Shown here: in pieces, positions 1-7,055 of the stretch
Numbering within the stretch: position 1 is the stretch's first letter
Layout: each line of letters begins with the position of its first letter
From: a virus
Length of the DNA stretch: 25,818 bases
IMG/VR virus record: IMGVR_UViG_3300032304_001933
Coordinates: 1 to 25,818 of that record
Reading direction: 5' to 3' (one strand)
Translations under genes and position numbers: made by a program
The notes under the pieces: generated by a model
What the model saw: only the letters and a program-made list of their open reading frames with translations
What the model was told of the DNA's origin: nothing
The model's database searches: none

Positions 1-627
1 CAAATTCCAAGACTTGTTGAGCCATTTTTTGACTAGGTCAGAACTGGTATTAACTTGTTTTGCAATGTCACAAATTCTCAAACCGGTTTTTCTTAACTCA
101 TGAATTTGATTGTATTGTTGTTCACTAAGGGCTCGGCGTGTCATAGCACGTTTAACAATTTGTTCTTGAGTCCATTTTACCCAGGGTTTTTTCATGCCCT
201 TGTGTGCATCAGATATCTTTTTACGACTTTCTGCTGACTGTTTTTTTCCTGCCGCCCGGACGTAATTTTTTGGTTTTCCTTTAAGTGCTAGGCTACGAGC
301 CAAATTAGATTCAGCTGACATTTTTATGTCGTTGTTGCCATCTCCTCCTCTGGTTGCATTATATCCCTTGTCATAGGATTCAAACAGTTTGATGTATTCT
401 ATTTCTTTTTGTTTTGCTAAATTTTTGTCATTGACTTCTTCAAGAATTTCTTGAGTCCAGCAATCTATTCCATATTTTCTTATAGCATTGTAAAATGGTC
501 GATTGTCTTGATTTTTTTGTGCCAGCTTTTTGTGTTGGTGCCATCTTGCATCAAAAGATTGACTGGTCCAGCCTATATAGGACTTGTTTGTAAGTTGATT
601 TGTGATTTTGTAGATTATAGCCGTCAT
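1..627 (-). CDS. GIY-YIG homing endonuclease, 3' end cut by window edge
   Basis: Reading from the ATG at 627 to the window edge gives 209 codons with no stop, so the gene is partial. The N-terminus carries a GIY-YIG nuclease domain: IIYKIT at 4-9, SYIGWT at 16-21, R28, a catalytic-type Glu in the KEIEYIK helix (75 or 77), and N90 in GYNATRGG. Residues about 114-150 look like a NUMOD3 DNA-binding repeat (SAESRKKISDAHKG). Residues 165-205 look like a helix-turn-helix (NUMOD1-like, DIAKQVN..SDLVKKWL). This is the usual architecture of free-standing T4-type homing endonucleases, which cut intron- or gene-less alleles to spread themselves. A TAAATA box lies 4 nt before the ATG, and a hairpin covers the start codon. 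The target site cannot be told. Confidence 0.88.
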   Translation of the reverse strand, partial: MTAIIYKITNQLTNKSYIGWTSQSFDARWHQHKKLAQKNQDNRPFYNAIRKYGIDCWTQEILEEVNDKNLAKQKEIEYIKLFESYDKGYNATRGGDGNNDIKMSAESNLARSLALKGKPKNYVRAAGKKQSAESRKKISDAHKGMKKPWVKWTQEQIVKRAMTRRALSEQQYNQIHELRKTGLRICDIAKQVNTSSDLVKKWLNKSWNL

Positions 628-644
628 GCTCTATTTAGCACGAC
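623..644 (-). promoter_or_regulatory. Hairpin over the GIY-YIG start codon
   Basis: On the minus strand GTCGTGCT (644-637) pairs with AGCATGAC (630-623): eight pairs with one G-U, closing a 6-nt loop. The 3' arm contains the start codon (627-625), and the late box 639-632 spans the end of the 5' arm and the loop. RNA started at the late box would lack the 5' arm. Confidence 0.6.
632..639 (-). promoter_or_regulatory. T4-type late promoter box GCTAAATA
   Basis: The octamer matches the TAAATA core of T4 late promoters. Only 4 nt separate it from the ATG of the GIY-YIG gene, so a transcript starting the usual few bases downstream would be essentially leaderless. Confidence 0.6.
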
Positions 645-653
645 TTATTGACG

Positions 654-1499
654 TCACCAGTTCTTACAACTCCAATATCTGGCTTTTAATTTGCTGCCCG
701 GATTGTCGCAGTTATGTCTTGCTCTAAAACTTTTTCTAGCCGCAGGATTAGACTTTCTAATACGCATGGTTTTTTGACCTAGTCTCTTGGCTGTCTTACC
801 GCCGTGGCCAAAGTTTACTTTTTTAACATTGCCTGTGGCAGGATCTTTGACATAGACTTTAAATTTGGCCTGATCTCCAGGCATCTTTTTGTTTAACTGA
901 ACCTCGCGGCCTTGATACTTGGCCTCATCAAGGTCGCCCATGATAGCGTTCCAAAATTCACGGATCCATTCTTCGTCGCCGTACTTGTCCACAAACTGTT
1001 CAAGTGTCATGCGTTCCGCATCACGCCACATGAGTTCCTTCATCTGGCCTTCTTCCATGGGAATTGGTTTGACTGCGGCCGAGGCTATGTTTTTTTCTAA
1101 ATCTTCAATGTTGCCTTCATTAACTCCATGCACGCCATCCCAGAATTCACCTAACCACTCGTCACCACCGTAATAATCTATAAAATGTTCGCGGCTCATG
1201 CGCTCGGCCATTTCCCACATTTGATGTTTTGTCTGCCCTTCACCCACAAGACCACCGTAGCCCATGGTTTCCAGTACAACATTTGAATCACCTTCGTCGG
1301 TGTCTTCCAAGGCAGCCCATTGTTCCAACACAGCCATGATTTCTGGAGTGGCATCCAACAAGATACAGTCGTCGGCTACTTCTATGATGTAGGTTTCTAC
1401 CAAGGTGTCATCTTCAAATTCAATGGCAAACACATCACCGTCGGCTGGAGCATGCATCCATGATTCTGATTCAGCTATGTATTCTCTCAGGCTTTTCAT
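654..1499 (-). CDS. Putative internal head protein with capsid-targeting-like N-terminus and basic C-terminal domain
   Basis: This 281-aa protein starts MKSLREYIAES, very close to the T4 capsid-targeting sequence (MKTYQEFIAE, cut by gp21 after I/L-x-E). I infer that it is packaged in the prohead and trimmed after E10. Residues about 20-62 are acidic. Two copies of a 34-residue motif follow (87-120 and 150-183). The last ~75 residues are basic and end in a conserved-looking block (FRARHNCDNPG then KARYWSCKNW). I recognise that block from many T4-like marine phages, probably DUF5872, of unknown function. The start overlaps the upstream stop as ATGA (1496-1499), so the two genes are translationally coupled. 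It is the last gene before the GIY-YIG gene. The function after packaging or injection is unknown. Confidence 0.75.
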   Translation of the reverse strand: MKSLREYIAESESWMHAPADGDVFAIEFEDDTLVETYIIEVADDCILLDATPEIMAVLEQWAALEDTDEGDSNVVLETMGYGGLVGEGQTKHQMWEMAERMSREHFIDYYGGDEWLGEFWDGVHGVNEGNIEDLEKNIASAAVKPIPMEEGQMKELMWRDAERMTLEQFVDKYGDEEWIREFWNAIMGDLDEAKYQGREVQLNKKMPGDQAKFKVYVKDPATGNVKKVNFGHGGKTAKRLGQKTMRIRKSNPAARKSFRARHNCDNPGSKLKARYWSCKNW

Positions 1500-3175
1500 T
1501 GTGCTTTGTAGTTTTGATACAGTCTAAACAAATCGTTTTCAATTTTAACCGACTCTTCCATTGAAACTTGTCTGCGCAATTGGCTGGCAATGACAGGAAC
1601 AGTTGTTTGACCTGTGCTCTTGGGGCCGTTGAGTCCACCTGAGTACTGCAAGGCATCATCACTGGTTTCTGTGTTGGTTGGCCAATCTGGCGAATTCTCA
1701 TCCAGTTCTTCCTCGCAACCACAGGGTGTCTGGCCACAGGTGTCACAGCTTTCTGCGTCGCTGTGACCGCCAATGCCGGCCATCTTTAACAATGCAGCCA
1801 ACTTGTCGGCATCTTCGCCATCAGCTGATATTGTGATATTCTTGCCGGGCTCGCCATTGGGACTGGTGTTCATGTTTACACTGATGTTCATGCCTTCTGT
1901 GAGAGCTTGTTTAAATTTACGATCTAAACTTTCATACACTCCGCCGCCAAAGTTGTAGCCACCTGAAGATTTTTTCTCCTTGGGTGCTTCGGCATCAGCT
2001 TCTTTGACTTTCTTTGGCAGACCCGTTTCTTTGGTCTTGGCAAACTTTTTGAGTTCACCCTTGGGCATCCGGGCCATTTCTTTACTAGCGCCACGCAGTT
2101 CTTTTTTAGGAATCTCACCTTTTTGTGCGGCATGTGCAATGCCAGCGGCTCTGCGTTGTGCCACGCTGACAGCTTTTTCAGCAATAGTATTATCTGCGTC
2201 GTGCCGTTCTTGATCCATGTAGTCATTGGCTGTCTTGATATAGTCAAGTGCCTTGGTGATCTTTGATTGCACCCACTCTGGCAAGTTGTCATCGTCGGCT
2301 AGAATTCCATGCAGTTCTTTGGCAGCCTTGACCAGGGTGTGTAGTTGATCTCGGGCCATGTCGCCTTCTTGATCATATTCACCTTTGTCTGTGAGTGACA
2401 CTGCGTCCATCTCTTTGATACTGTCTTTGCTCATCAACTTGCTCTGGCCTGTAGGGCCTTTGGCGCCAATGGCACGCTTGGTACCAGTGGGACGACCTTT
2501 TTTCTTGGGTGCATCTGTTGCCACTTCGTCATCTGTCTCGGCCTCAGGTTCTGGCTTGCGAGTATAACGCTTGCTGTAGCCTGTGTCCTTGACATCATAA
2601 CGACTGCTGTCATCTTTGTGTGCAAACATTGATTTGGCCACTTCAGGATCAAAGGCTGTGCCTTTGCTTCTTGGCTCTTTCTTTTTTTCTTCCAGACCCA
2701 TTGGATCTGCTTCGCTCATTTTCTTTTTGTCAGCGGCAGCCTTTTTCATTGACTCTTTACGGTTGCCATCCTTGTCGAGATCGATGTAATCAGGTTTAGC
2801 AGCTTCTTTGACAGGATATGACTTGCCGTCTACTTTGAATTCTTTGGCGCCTGGCGCACGGGCCTTGACCAGTTCGCCTGAGAACTCGTTGCCTTCTTCC
2901 ATGTCGGCTTCTTTGACGCCTTTGCGTAGTTTGGCCAACACAGCACCAGCTACACGTTCGCCGGCGGCCTTGCTACCGTATTCTTTGCCTGCTGATTTAG
3001 CAATCTTTGAAAACATCTTGCCAGGCTTGCCAATGTCTTTGCCAGCAGCAGCTTTCTTGGCTGAATAGTCACCGGTGCTGGCTTCAGCAACAGCGGCGCT
3101 TTCAGTCAGTTGTTTAGCATCTTGTTTGGCAGATAAATCCGCCAGTTTCTTGTTTAGGTTGTGAAAGAAATCCAT
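1496..3175 (-). CDS. Large charged phage protein of the internal-protein cassette, function unknown
   Basis: This 559-aa protein is very rich in Lys, Glu, Ala and Asp and of low complexity for most of its length. It opens with an amphipathic segment (MDFFHNLNKKLADLSAKQD) followed by LTE at 23-25, which fits the I/L-x-E rule for gp21 cleavage. Residues 477-487 hold a tight cysteine cluster (C477, C480, C485, C487) that could bind a metal. The C-terminal ~70 residues (ENSPDWPTN, DDALQYSGGLN, TVPVIASQ) look like a block conserved in T4-like cyanophage structural proteins. The Shine-Dalgarno GAGGA precedes the ATG, and only 4 nt separate it from the upstream gene. I infer a virion or prohead-associated role from its neighbours; no enzyme motif is visible. 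Confidence 0.7.
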   Translation of the reverse strand: MDFFHNLNKKLADLSAKQDAKQLTESAAVAEASTGDYSAKKAAAGKDIGKPGKMFSKIAKSAGKEYGSKAAGERVAGAVLAKLRKGVKEADMEEGNEFSGELVKARAPGAKEFKVDGKSYPVKEAAKPDYIDLDKDGNRKESMKKAAADKKKMSEADPMGLEEKKKEPRSKGTAFDPEVAKSMFAHKDDSSRYDVKDTGYSKRYTRKPEPEAETDDEVATDAPKKKGRPTGTKRAIGAKGPTGQSKLMSKDSIKEMDAVSLTDKGEYDQEGDMARDQLHTLVKAAKELHGILADDDNLPEWVQSKITKALDYIKTANDYMDQERHDADNTIAEKAVSVAQRRAAGIAHAAQKGEIPKKELRGASKEMARMPKGELKKFAKTKETGLPKKVKEADAEAPKEKKSSGGYNFGGGVYESLDRKFKQALTEGMNISVNMNTSPNGEPGKNITISADGEDADKLAALLKMAGIGGHSDAESCDTCGQTPCGCEEELDENSPDWPTNTETSDDALQYSGGLNGPKSTGQTTVPVIASQLRRQVSMEESVKIENDLFRLYQNYKAQ

Positions 3176-3179
3176 TTGT

Positions 3180-3788
3180 TTATCCTCGTGGGTTGCCGCC
3201 GGTGGCTGGGCGTGGTGGGCGTTTTACTTTGGTCATTGGGCTACTTGTTCCCATGGGCAAATCGTTTGTGGTTCGAGCTGGCGGTGTCTTGCCACCAGCC
3301 ACAGTAAACTCACTGCGGTAGGCATTCTTCAACACAGCATGATCATGTGGTGCAGCCGAATAATCTTTGCTGAGTGCTTTTTGTTCTGCGTCGGGTGCAG
3401 GGTAGTCTGTGTCTGTGAGTAGGTCTTTGTTTTCGTCCGCAATCTTTTCTTTTTCGTCCATCATGCTGTCTTCATAGGGAACAGTCAACATACGGACGCG
3501 GTTTGGATCAAGCCCCAAGAGTTGAGCAATCTGTTGAATCTGTGGCTCAATGGCTGGATAGCGGAATTCGCAGTCCATGGCGCTGACGCTTTCATTGGCG
3601 GCAGCCGGAAAGTCTGCGGGCTTGAGTTGAATGGGTGTCTTTTTTACAGCAGACACTTTGACTGGGTCAAACTGTTTTAGCTTTTCTTCCAGCATTTTAA
3701 TCAAAGCGGGCTCAACGTCACCTACAATTTTGATTCTGTAGTTGTAAGTTCTTTGGCTTTCGGCCAGGTATTCTTGAAAATTTTTCAT
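3180..3788 (-). CDS. Putative internal head protein with capsid-targeting-like N-terminus
   Basis: This 202-aa protein begins MKNFQEYLAES, matching the T4 capsid-targeting consensus (MK..QEF/Y I/L-A-E) with a gp21-type LAE|S site. Residues 14-70 could form a small alpha/beta domain (YNYRIKIVGD, a charged helix, then VSAVKKTPIQL). Residues ~75-105 hold EFRYPAIEPQIQQIAQLLGL and a short VPYEDS segment. The remainder is Pro/Ala/Asp-rich and probably disordered, ending in a basic Pro-rich tail. It is preceded by its own late box (CATAAATA, 18 nt upstream), which uses the TAA stop of gp16, and by an AGGGA ribosome site. It heads the three-gene cassette down to 654. I do not recognise a biochemical function; packaging into the head is inferred from the N-terminus. 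Confidence 0.75.
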   Translation of the reverse strand: MKNFQEYLAESQRTYNYRIKIVGDVEPALIKMLEEKLKQFDPVKVSAVKKTPIQLKPADFPAAANESVSAMDCEFRYPAIEPQIQQIAQLLGLDPNRVRMLTVPYEDSMMDEKEKIADENKDLLTDTDYPAPDAEQKALSKDYSAAPHDHAVLKNAYRSEFTVAGGKTPPARTTNDLPMGTSSPMTKVKRPPRPATGGNPRG

Positions 3789-3806
3789 GTTTGTATCCCT
3801 ATATGA

Positions 3807-3814
3807 TATTTATG
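3807..3814 (-). promoter_or_regulatory. T4-type late promoter CATAAATA
   Basis: An exact CATAAATA octamer lies 18 nt before the ATG at 3788. Its TAA (3812-3810) is also the stop codon of gp16. It should drive the internal-protein cassette 3788-654. Confidence 0.75.
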
Positions 3815-4298
3815 CTTTTGTATTGTTTTGGTCCTTGGACCCTTTGATCATTTCCAACAAATCGTTACGACTCAACACCTGTCCGTGTGCTGTTTGTGTG
3901 GGCTCGTCGCCTTGCACATCGCGGTCCAATTTGACTTTTTTCATCTGCAACTCAACCATTTTGAGCTTTTTGTTCAGCTTGGCTGTCTTGGCTGTGAGCG
4001 CATGGCCCAGCATGGTTCCGGCCACTGCAAATATTTCACTGGCATAACGGCTGTCCACATTGAAGCCCAGGTCCATGAGATTGTCAAAGGTTTCTTGTGC
4101 TTTCGTGGCCAGGTCGTCCATTTCGGCATCACTGGCATCCAGCCCGCGCACTGCCGGCAGGGCCGCATCGATCTTGTCTATGGTAGCATCAATCTCTTGT
4201 AGCTGAATTTGGGTGGCAGGAACCGTGGCGGGTTCAGTGGTTTCGCTGTCGTAACCACTGGGTGGCAAATCAAAAAACTCCTCTAATTTTCTCGTCAT
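3810..4298 (-). CDS. gp16: Terminase small subunit gp16
   Basis: The 162-aa length matches T4 gp16 (about 164 aa). The acidic N-terminus opens with EEFFDLPP, as in T4-like small terminases. The central helical region (about 78-135) aligns by eye with the T4 core: SRYASEIFAVAGTMLGHAL against the T4 segment RHMEVFATLMGQM, followed by a Lys-rich coiled-coil stretch (KLNKKLKMVELQMKKVK). The family forms a ring that recognises concatemeric DNA and regulates the packaging ATPase gp17. It follows gp4, and the gp4 stop codon is part of its late box (GGTAAATA), which lies only 5 nt before the ATG. No clear Shine-Dalgarno site is visible. gp17 does not follow it here, unlike in T4. Confidence 0.8.
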   Translation of the reverse strand: MTRKLEEFFDLPPSGYDSETTEPATVPATQIQLQEIDATIDKIDAALPAVRGLDASDAEMDDLATKAQETFDNLMDLGFNVDSRYASEIFAVAGTMLGHALTAKTAKLNKKLKMVELQMKKVKLDRDVQGDEPTQTAHGQVLSRNDLLEMIKGSKDQNNTKA

Positions 4299-4303
4299 AA
4301 CCC

Positions 4304-4311
4304 TATTTACC
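4304..4311 (-). promoter_or_regulatory. Late-box GGTAAATA before gp16
   Basis: The TAAATA core (4309-4304) starts with the TAA stop of gp4 and ends 5 nt before the gp16 ATG. A transcript from it would be nearly leaderless. The match is to the core only, so it is less certain than the CATAAATA sites. Confidence 0.5.
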
Positions 4312-4747
4312 GGCCGTTTTTGCCAGGTGTGTGGAATATGTCTTGCTCAGTCATGACTCTAAAAGTCAGACCGTTTCTTTTGCACCATTTTTGAGCTTCA
4401 GCCCATTTGGCATAATTTATGGCCACTTGCGCACGGTCTCGTTGACTTTGTCGTTCTTCTATGATGCTTTGTTTTTTGGGTTTGATCTCGATCATTTCGG
4501 CACGCATGGTATTGTCGCGCCCGCGGTAGGTCACAATAAAGTCGGGCACATACATGCTCTGCTTGCCTGTGATGGGATTACGGTAAGGTATGCTGACACC
4601 TTCGCTGGCCCATTGTAGAACATGGTCGTTGTTGTCACAAAACATCATAAAAGTCATTTCCCAACCTGAGCGATATTTTGGCTTGCCCAGACCCACATAT
4701 TTGTGTGGGTTTTTTATTTCGTAAAATCCTTGTCGGAAGTTAGGCAT
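4307..4747 (-). CDS. gp4: Head completion protein gp4, nuclease-like
   Basis: The 146-aa protein resembles T4 gp4 in length and motif order: an N-terminal FRQGFYEIKNPHKYVG, then YRSGWE (E30), LQWASEG, VPDF (D69) and IEIKP (E87, K89). The E...PD...ExK layout is that of a TnsA-like/PD-(D/E)xK nuclease fold. In T4, gp4 works with gp2 and gp50/65 at the head portal to finish DNA-filled heads before tails join. It lies 1 nt downstream of the 120-aa gene and directly before gp16, so it is probably cotranscribed with the tail genes upstream. The start is weakly supported: GAGAG lies upstream of two close ATGs. Whether the nuclease is active cannot be seen. Confidence 0.85.
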   Translation of the reverse strand: MPNFRQGFYEIKNPHKYVGLGKPKYRSGWEMTFMMFCDNNDHVLQWASEGVSIPYRNPITGKQSMYVPDFIVTYRGRDNTMRAEMIEIKPKKQSIIEERQSQRDRAQVAINYAKWAEAQKWCKRNGLTFRVMTEQDIFHTPGKNGR

Positions 4748-4748
4748 G

Positions 4749-5111
4749 TCATGCTCTCACATTCCTGGCCACATAAAAGTTGGGTTGAGTTGCAGCGTTA
4801 AGCCCCAACAAAGTAGCGTTGCTACGTACACTGTTGAGGTAATATGACAGGATCAAGGTCAGTTCAGGTTGACTCTGTCCTTGAAATTCCTGCAACAAGG
4901 TCATCACAGGAATATCACTGCTTTCACTGATTCTAAACACACTGACCGTAAAATTACCAGCGGCTTCGGCTGTGTCAAACACACTGCGAAAATAACTGTT
5001 GACCGCATCATACTCCAATTGAGGCACCGAGGCCTCATAGGCATAAAACTCGTCAAAGATTTTTACTGTGCCGTCAATGTTGGGATTGGCGTAGTTGACT
5101 GTGGTGCCCAT
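4749..5111 (-). CDS. Conserved small T4-like phage protein, probably tail or baseplate related
   Basis: This 120-aa soluble protein has mixed alpha/beta character (VKIFDEFYAYEASVP, FTVSVFRISESSD, ELTLILSYYLNSVRSN) and no transmembrane segment or catalytic motif. I recognise the general type from T4-like cyanophages, where it also sits between tube-fold genes and gp4, but I know no assigned function. It is 1 nt from the gene on either side (upstream tube-fold protein, downstream gp4), and AGGA lies before the ATG, which points to a tight cotranscribed block. A structural or assembly role in the tail is inferred only from position. Confidence 0.7.
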   Translation of the reverse strand: MGTTVNYANPNIDGTVKIFDEFYAYEASVPQLEYDAVNSYFRSVFDTAEAAGNFTVSVFRISESSDIPVMTLLQEFQGQSQPELTLILSYYLNSVRSNATLLGLNAATQPNFYVARNVRA

Positions 5112-5112
5112 G

Positions 5113-6351
5113 CTAGAATCCTATGCGCGAATTTGGACCCAGTATGCCTGCACCAATTCCTGTGCCAATGGTTCTTCCAGGTGTGGTAGGATTTGGTGAG
5201 TTAGAAACATATTTAGGAAAAAACTGACCGTTGCCGCTGTTGATTGCTTGTCTTACTGCTCCAGGCAACGAAGTCTGTAAAATCTGGGTGGCTGCTTGCC
5301 GGGCTTCCTGGTTGGCAATACTGGCAATATTTTTGCCTTTGAAAGTTTGATAAGCAGTACCGGCTTTTTGTACAGCACCCAGGATGTTTTGTAAACCGCC
5401 TTGTCCAGTTTGTAGAGCATTGAGATCTTCCAACAGGCCAATTCCAGCGTCAACTAGACCGCCTTGTCCGAACACTGTGGCCTGGCTGCCGGGACGACTT
5501 ATACCACTGCGAGTAACATCGTAATGATTGGAATCAGCAAAGCCCACCACAGTTGAACTGGGCTGATTGCCACCCACATAACCATTGTAGTATTTGACTG
5601 TTTCGTAGCGTATGGTCATGGTATTTTGCATGGTGCCGTTGCCTTGGGCATAATCATAGGTGTCGTGGTCCCAGTTGGTTACCACAGGATTGATCAACAC
5701 ATAACTGGCAAATTTCTTTTGACTGAGTCCATAGATCTTGATGTCTCTGAAGAATGGTGGTTTATTGGCGGCCCCTAGAGCCTGACCAGTAGAGGTTATG
5801 CTATCTTGGTAACCTTCGCCGATATAACCCCAGTCATTGACCTGACGGCTGTTTTCGTAAATGTCGTTGGTGTTGTAATTGAAACCGTTTTGCAAAGTTT
5901 GTAGCTGTCCAATGGAGCCGCTGATGCTGGCTGAATTATCATACTCGTATGTGCTGTCTTTGTAGTAGTAACGATAGTAATTGTACCACATGTTTCGGAT
6001 CAAGTCGCTTTGATCATCGTTGAACACTATCTGCACAGGATTGTAGTCAATCTTGGTCTGAATCAGACGTTTGCGATTGTACTGATTCATGGTCTCTACA
6101 TTTATGGTGTATGTGGGCAATTGCACAGTCTTGACCATGAGACCCACTGTGGCCACCTCGCCATCACCAAATGCGTTTCTTAGTGCGGGAATCTGTCCAG
6201 TGTTTATGGTAAAAAACACATGGAAAAGAAATTTTAGTCTGGGACTATATTGATAGCCGTTGGTTCTAAAAGTCTTGGCCGCATGACTGTAGTCTTTGAG
6301 ACCGTCTGCGCCGAAGAATCCTTTGAGGAAATCTTCGCCAAAATAGCTCAT
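5113..6351 (-). CDS. Tail-tube-fold structural protein (gp19/gp54-like)
   Basis: This 412-aa protein sits directly behind gp19. Its first ~140 residues have the pattern of T4 tube-fold proteins: a strand near FLFHVFFTIN, a VKTVQLPTYTINVETMNQYNRK segment (shown to 20 or fewer here by parts: VKTVQLP, YTINVETMNQYN) and YNPVQIVFNDDQSDLIRNMW. The gp19 and gp54 families share the 'sliding strands plus PVxIxFxDD' theme. A Tyr-rich stretch (YNYYRYYYKD) and later repeats of Gly and Asn follow. The C-terminal ~100 residues are Gly/Ala/Gln-rich and look flexible. It could be the tube initiator at the baseplate (gp54 role) or a tube-capping paralogue of gp19; I cannot decide from sequence alone. No good Shine-Dalgarno is visible, and the 4-nt spacing from gp19 suggests coupling. 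Confidence 0.65.
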   Translation of the reverse strand: MSYFGEDFLKGFFGADGLKDYSHAAKTFRTNGYQYSPRLKFLFHVFFTINTGQIPALRNAFGDGEVATVGLMVKTVQLPTYTINVETMNQYNRKRLIQTKIDYNPVQIVFNDDQSDLIRNMWYNYYRYYYKDSTYEYDNSASISGSIGQLQTLQNGFNYNTNDIYENSRQVNDWGYIGEGYQDSITSTGQALGAANKPPFFRDIKIYGLSQKKFASYVLINPVVTNWDHDTYDYAQGNGTMQNTMTIRYETVKYYNGYVGGNQPSSTVVGFADSNHYDVTRSGISRPGSQATVFGQGGLVDAGIGLLEDLNALQTGQGGLQNILGAVQKAGTAYQTFKGKNIASIANQEARQAATQILQTSLPGAVRQAINSGNGQFFPKYVSNSPNPTTPGRTIGTGIGAGILGPNSRIGF

Positions 6352-6355
6352 GGCG

Positions 6356-6991
6356 TTAGATCAATCCGTTGCCTGCGCCTGTTGCTATGTCGCCTAGAGT
6401 TCTTCCCACAACAGCTCCTACACCTGATCCAACTGGAGATTGAACAGCATTGTCAAATCGTATGGTCATGGAGATTGTCACAGCTTCGCTGGCTCCATAA
6501 TCCACATTGTTGTAGTTGACGCCTTGTAGATAGCAACCATACAACTCCCAGGTCTCTAGGACCACAGGTTCGTTGGCACCATTGCCACCATCAAGAATTT
6601 CAAATTTGGTTAAGAATTTGTAGTCAATGCCCGAACTGGCACTGCTTTGTTCCATGAAATCCAACTGTTTCTGCAATTGTTCACCAACCAACTTGCTGAC
6701 ATTGTTGGCTGCGTCATCACGCAAGTTACAGGTGACATTTTCCCAGGTATGTTTGCCGGCCAATTTAATGGTACTGTTGTAAATAGGTAACTCAATGTCG
6801 GCAAACGTGACGCTGGGACGAGTAAAGTCCATGACCTGTTTGGTCAACTCTGTGCGTGGTGTTGAAACACCAAAGTTTTCAAACATCACTCTAAAGCGAT
6901 ATTTGAGCTTGGGCATGAGCAAGCCCTGTACAGGTGAGCTCTGGTCACTTGCCAAGGGCACTGTCATTCTGCTGAGTGATGAAACGGCCAT
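6356..6991 (-). CDS. gp19: Tail tube monomer gp19
   Basis: This 211-aa protein follows the sheath gene, as gp19 does in T4 (163 aa there). The N-terminus LMPKLKYRFRVMFENFG is the typical first strand of contractile-tail tube subunits. It is followed by RPSVTFADIELPIYNSTIKL, then HTWENVTCNLRDD, and near the end YGCYLQGVNYNNVDYG and AVTISMTIRFDNA, the conserved C-terminal strand. Hexameric rings of this protein form the tube inside the gp18 sheath. Its start is well set: AGGAG 9 nt before the ATG and a CATAAATA late promoter 23 nt before. It has a Gly/Ala-rich C-terminal extension of about 30 residues relative to T4. Confidence 0.88.
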   Translation of the reverse strand: MAVSSLSRMTVPLASDQSSPVQGLLMPKLKYRFRVMFENFGVSTPRTELTKQVMDFTRPSVTFADIELPIYNSTIKLAGKHTWENVTCNLRDDAANNVSKLVGEQLQKQLDFMEQSSASSGIDYKFLTKFEILDGGNGANEPVVLETWELYGCYLQGVNYNNVDYGASEAVTISMTIRFDNAVQSPVGSGVGAVVGRTLGDIATGAGNGLI

Positions 6992-7014
6992 GTTGTTTGT
7001 CTCCTATGTACTGT

Positions 7015-7022
7015 TATTTATG
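7015..7022 (-). promoter_or_regulatory. T4-type late promoter CATAAATA before gp19
   Basis: An exact octamer lies 23 nt before the gp19 ATG, with AGGAG between them. It should give gp19 and downstream tail genes their own late transcription in addition to read-through from gp18. Confidence 0.8.
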
Positions 7023-7032
7023 CTAGGGTTCA

Positions 7033-7048
7033 GGGTGGTTAACCACCC
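7033..7048 (-). terminator. Perfect GGGTGG-TTAA-CCACCC hairpin between gp18 and gp19
   Basis: A 16-nt palindrome (6-bp GC-rich stem, TTAA loop) sits between the gp18 stop (7056) and the gp19 late promoter. No T-tract follows on either strand, so it is more likely an mRNA 3'-end stabiliser or processing hairpin than a strong intrinsic terminator. Confidence 0.45.
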
Positions 7049-7055
7049 CGATTCC

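Noticed and set aside
451-651. A 66-codon plus-strand open frame
   Set aside because: It is antisense to the GIY-YIG gene, which has clear domain motifs.
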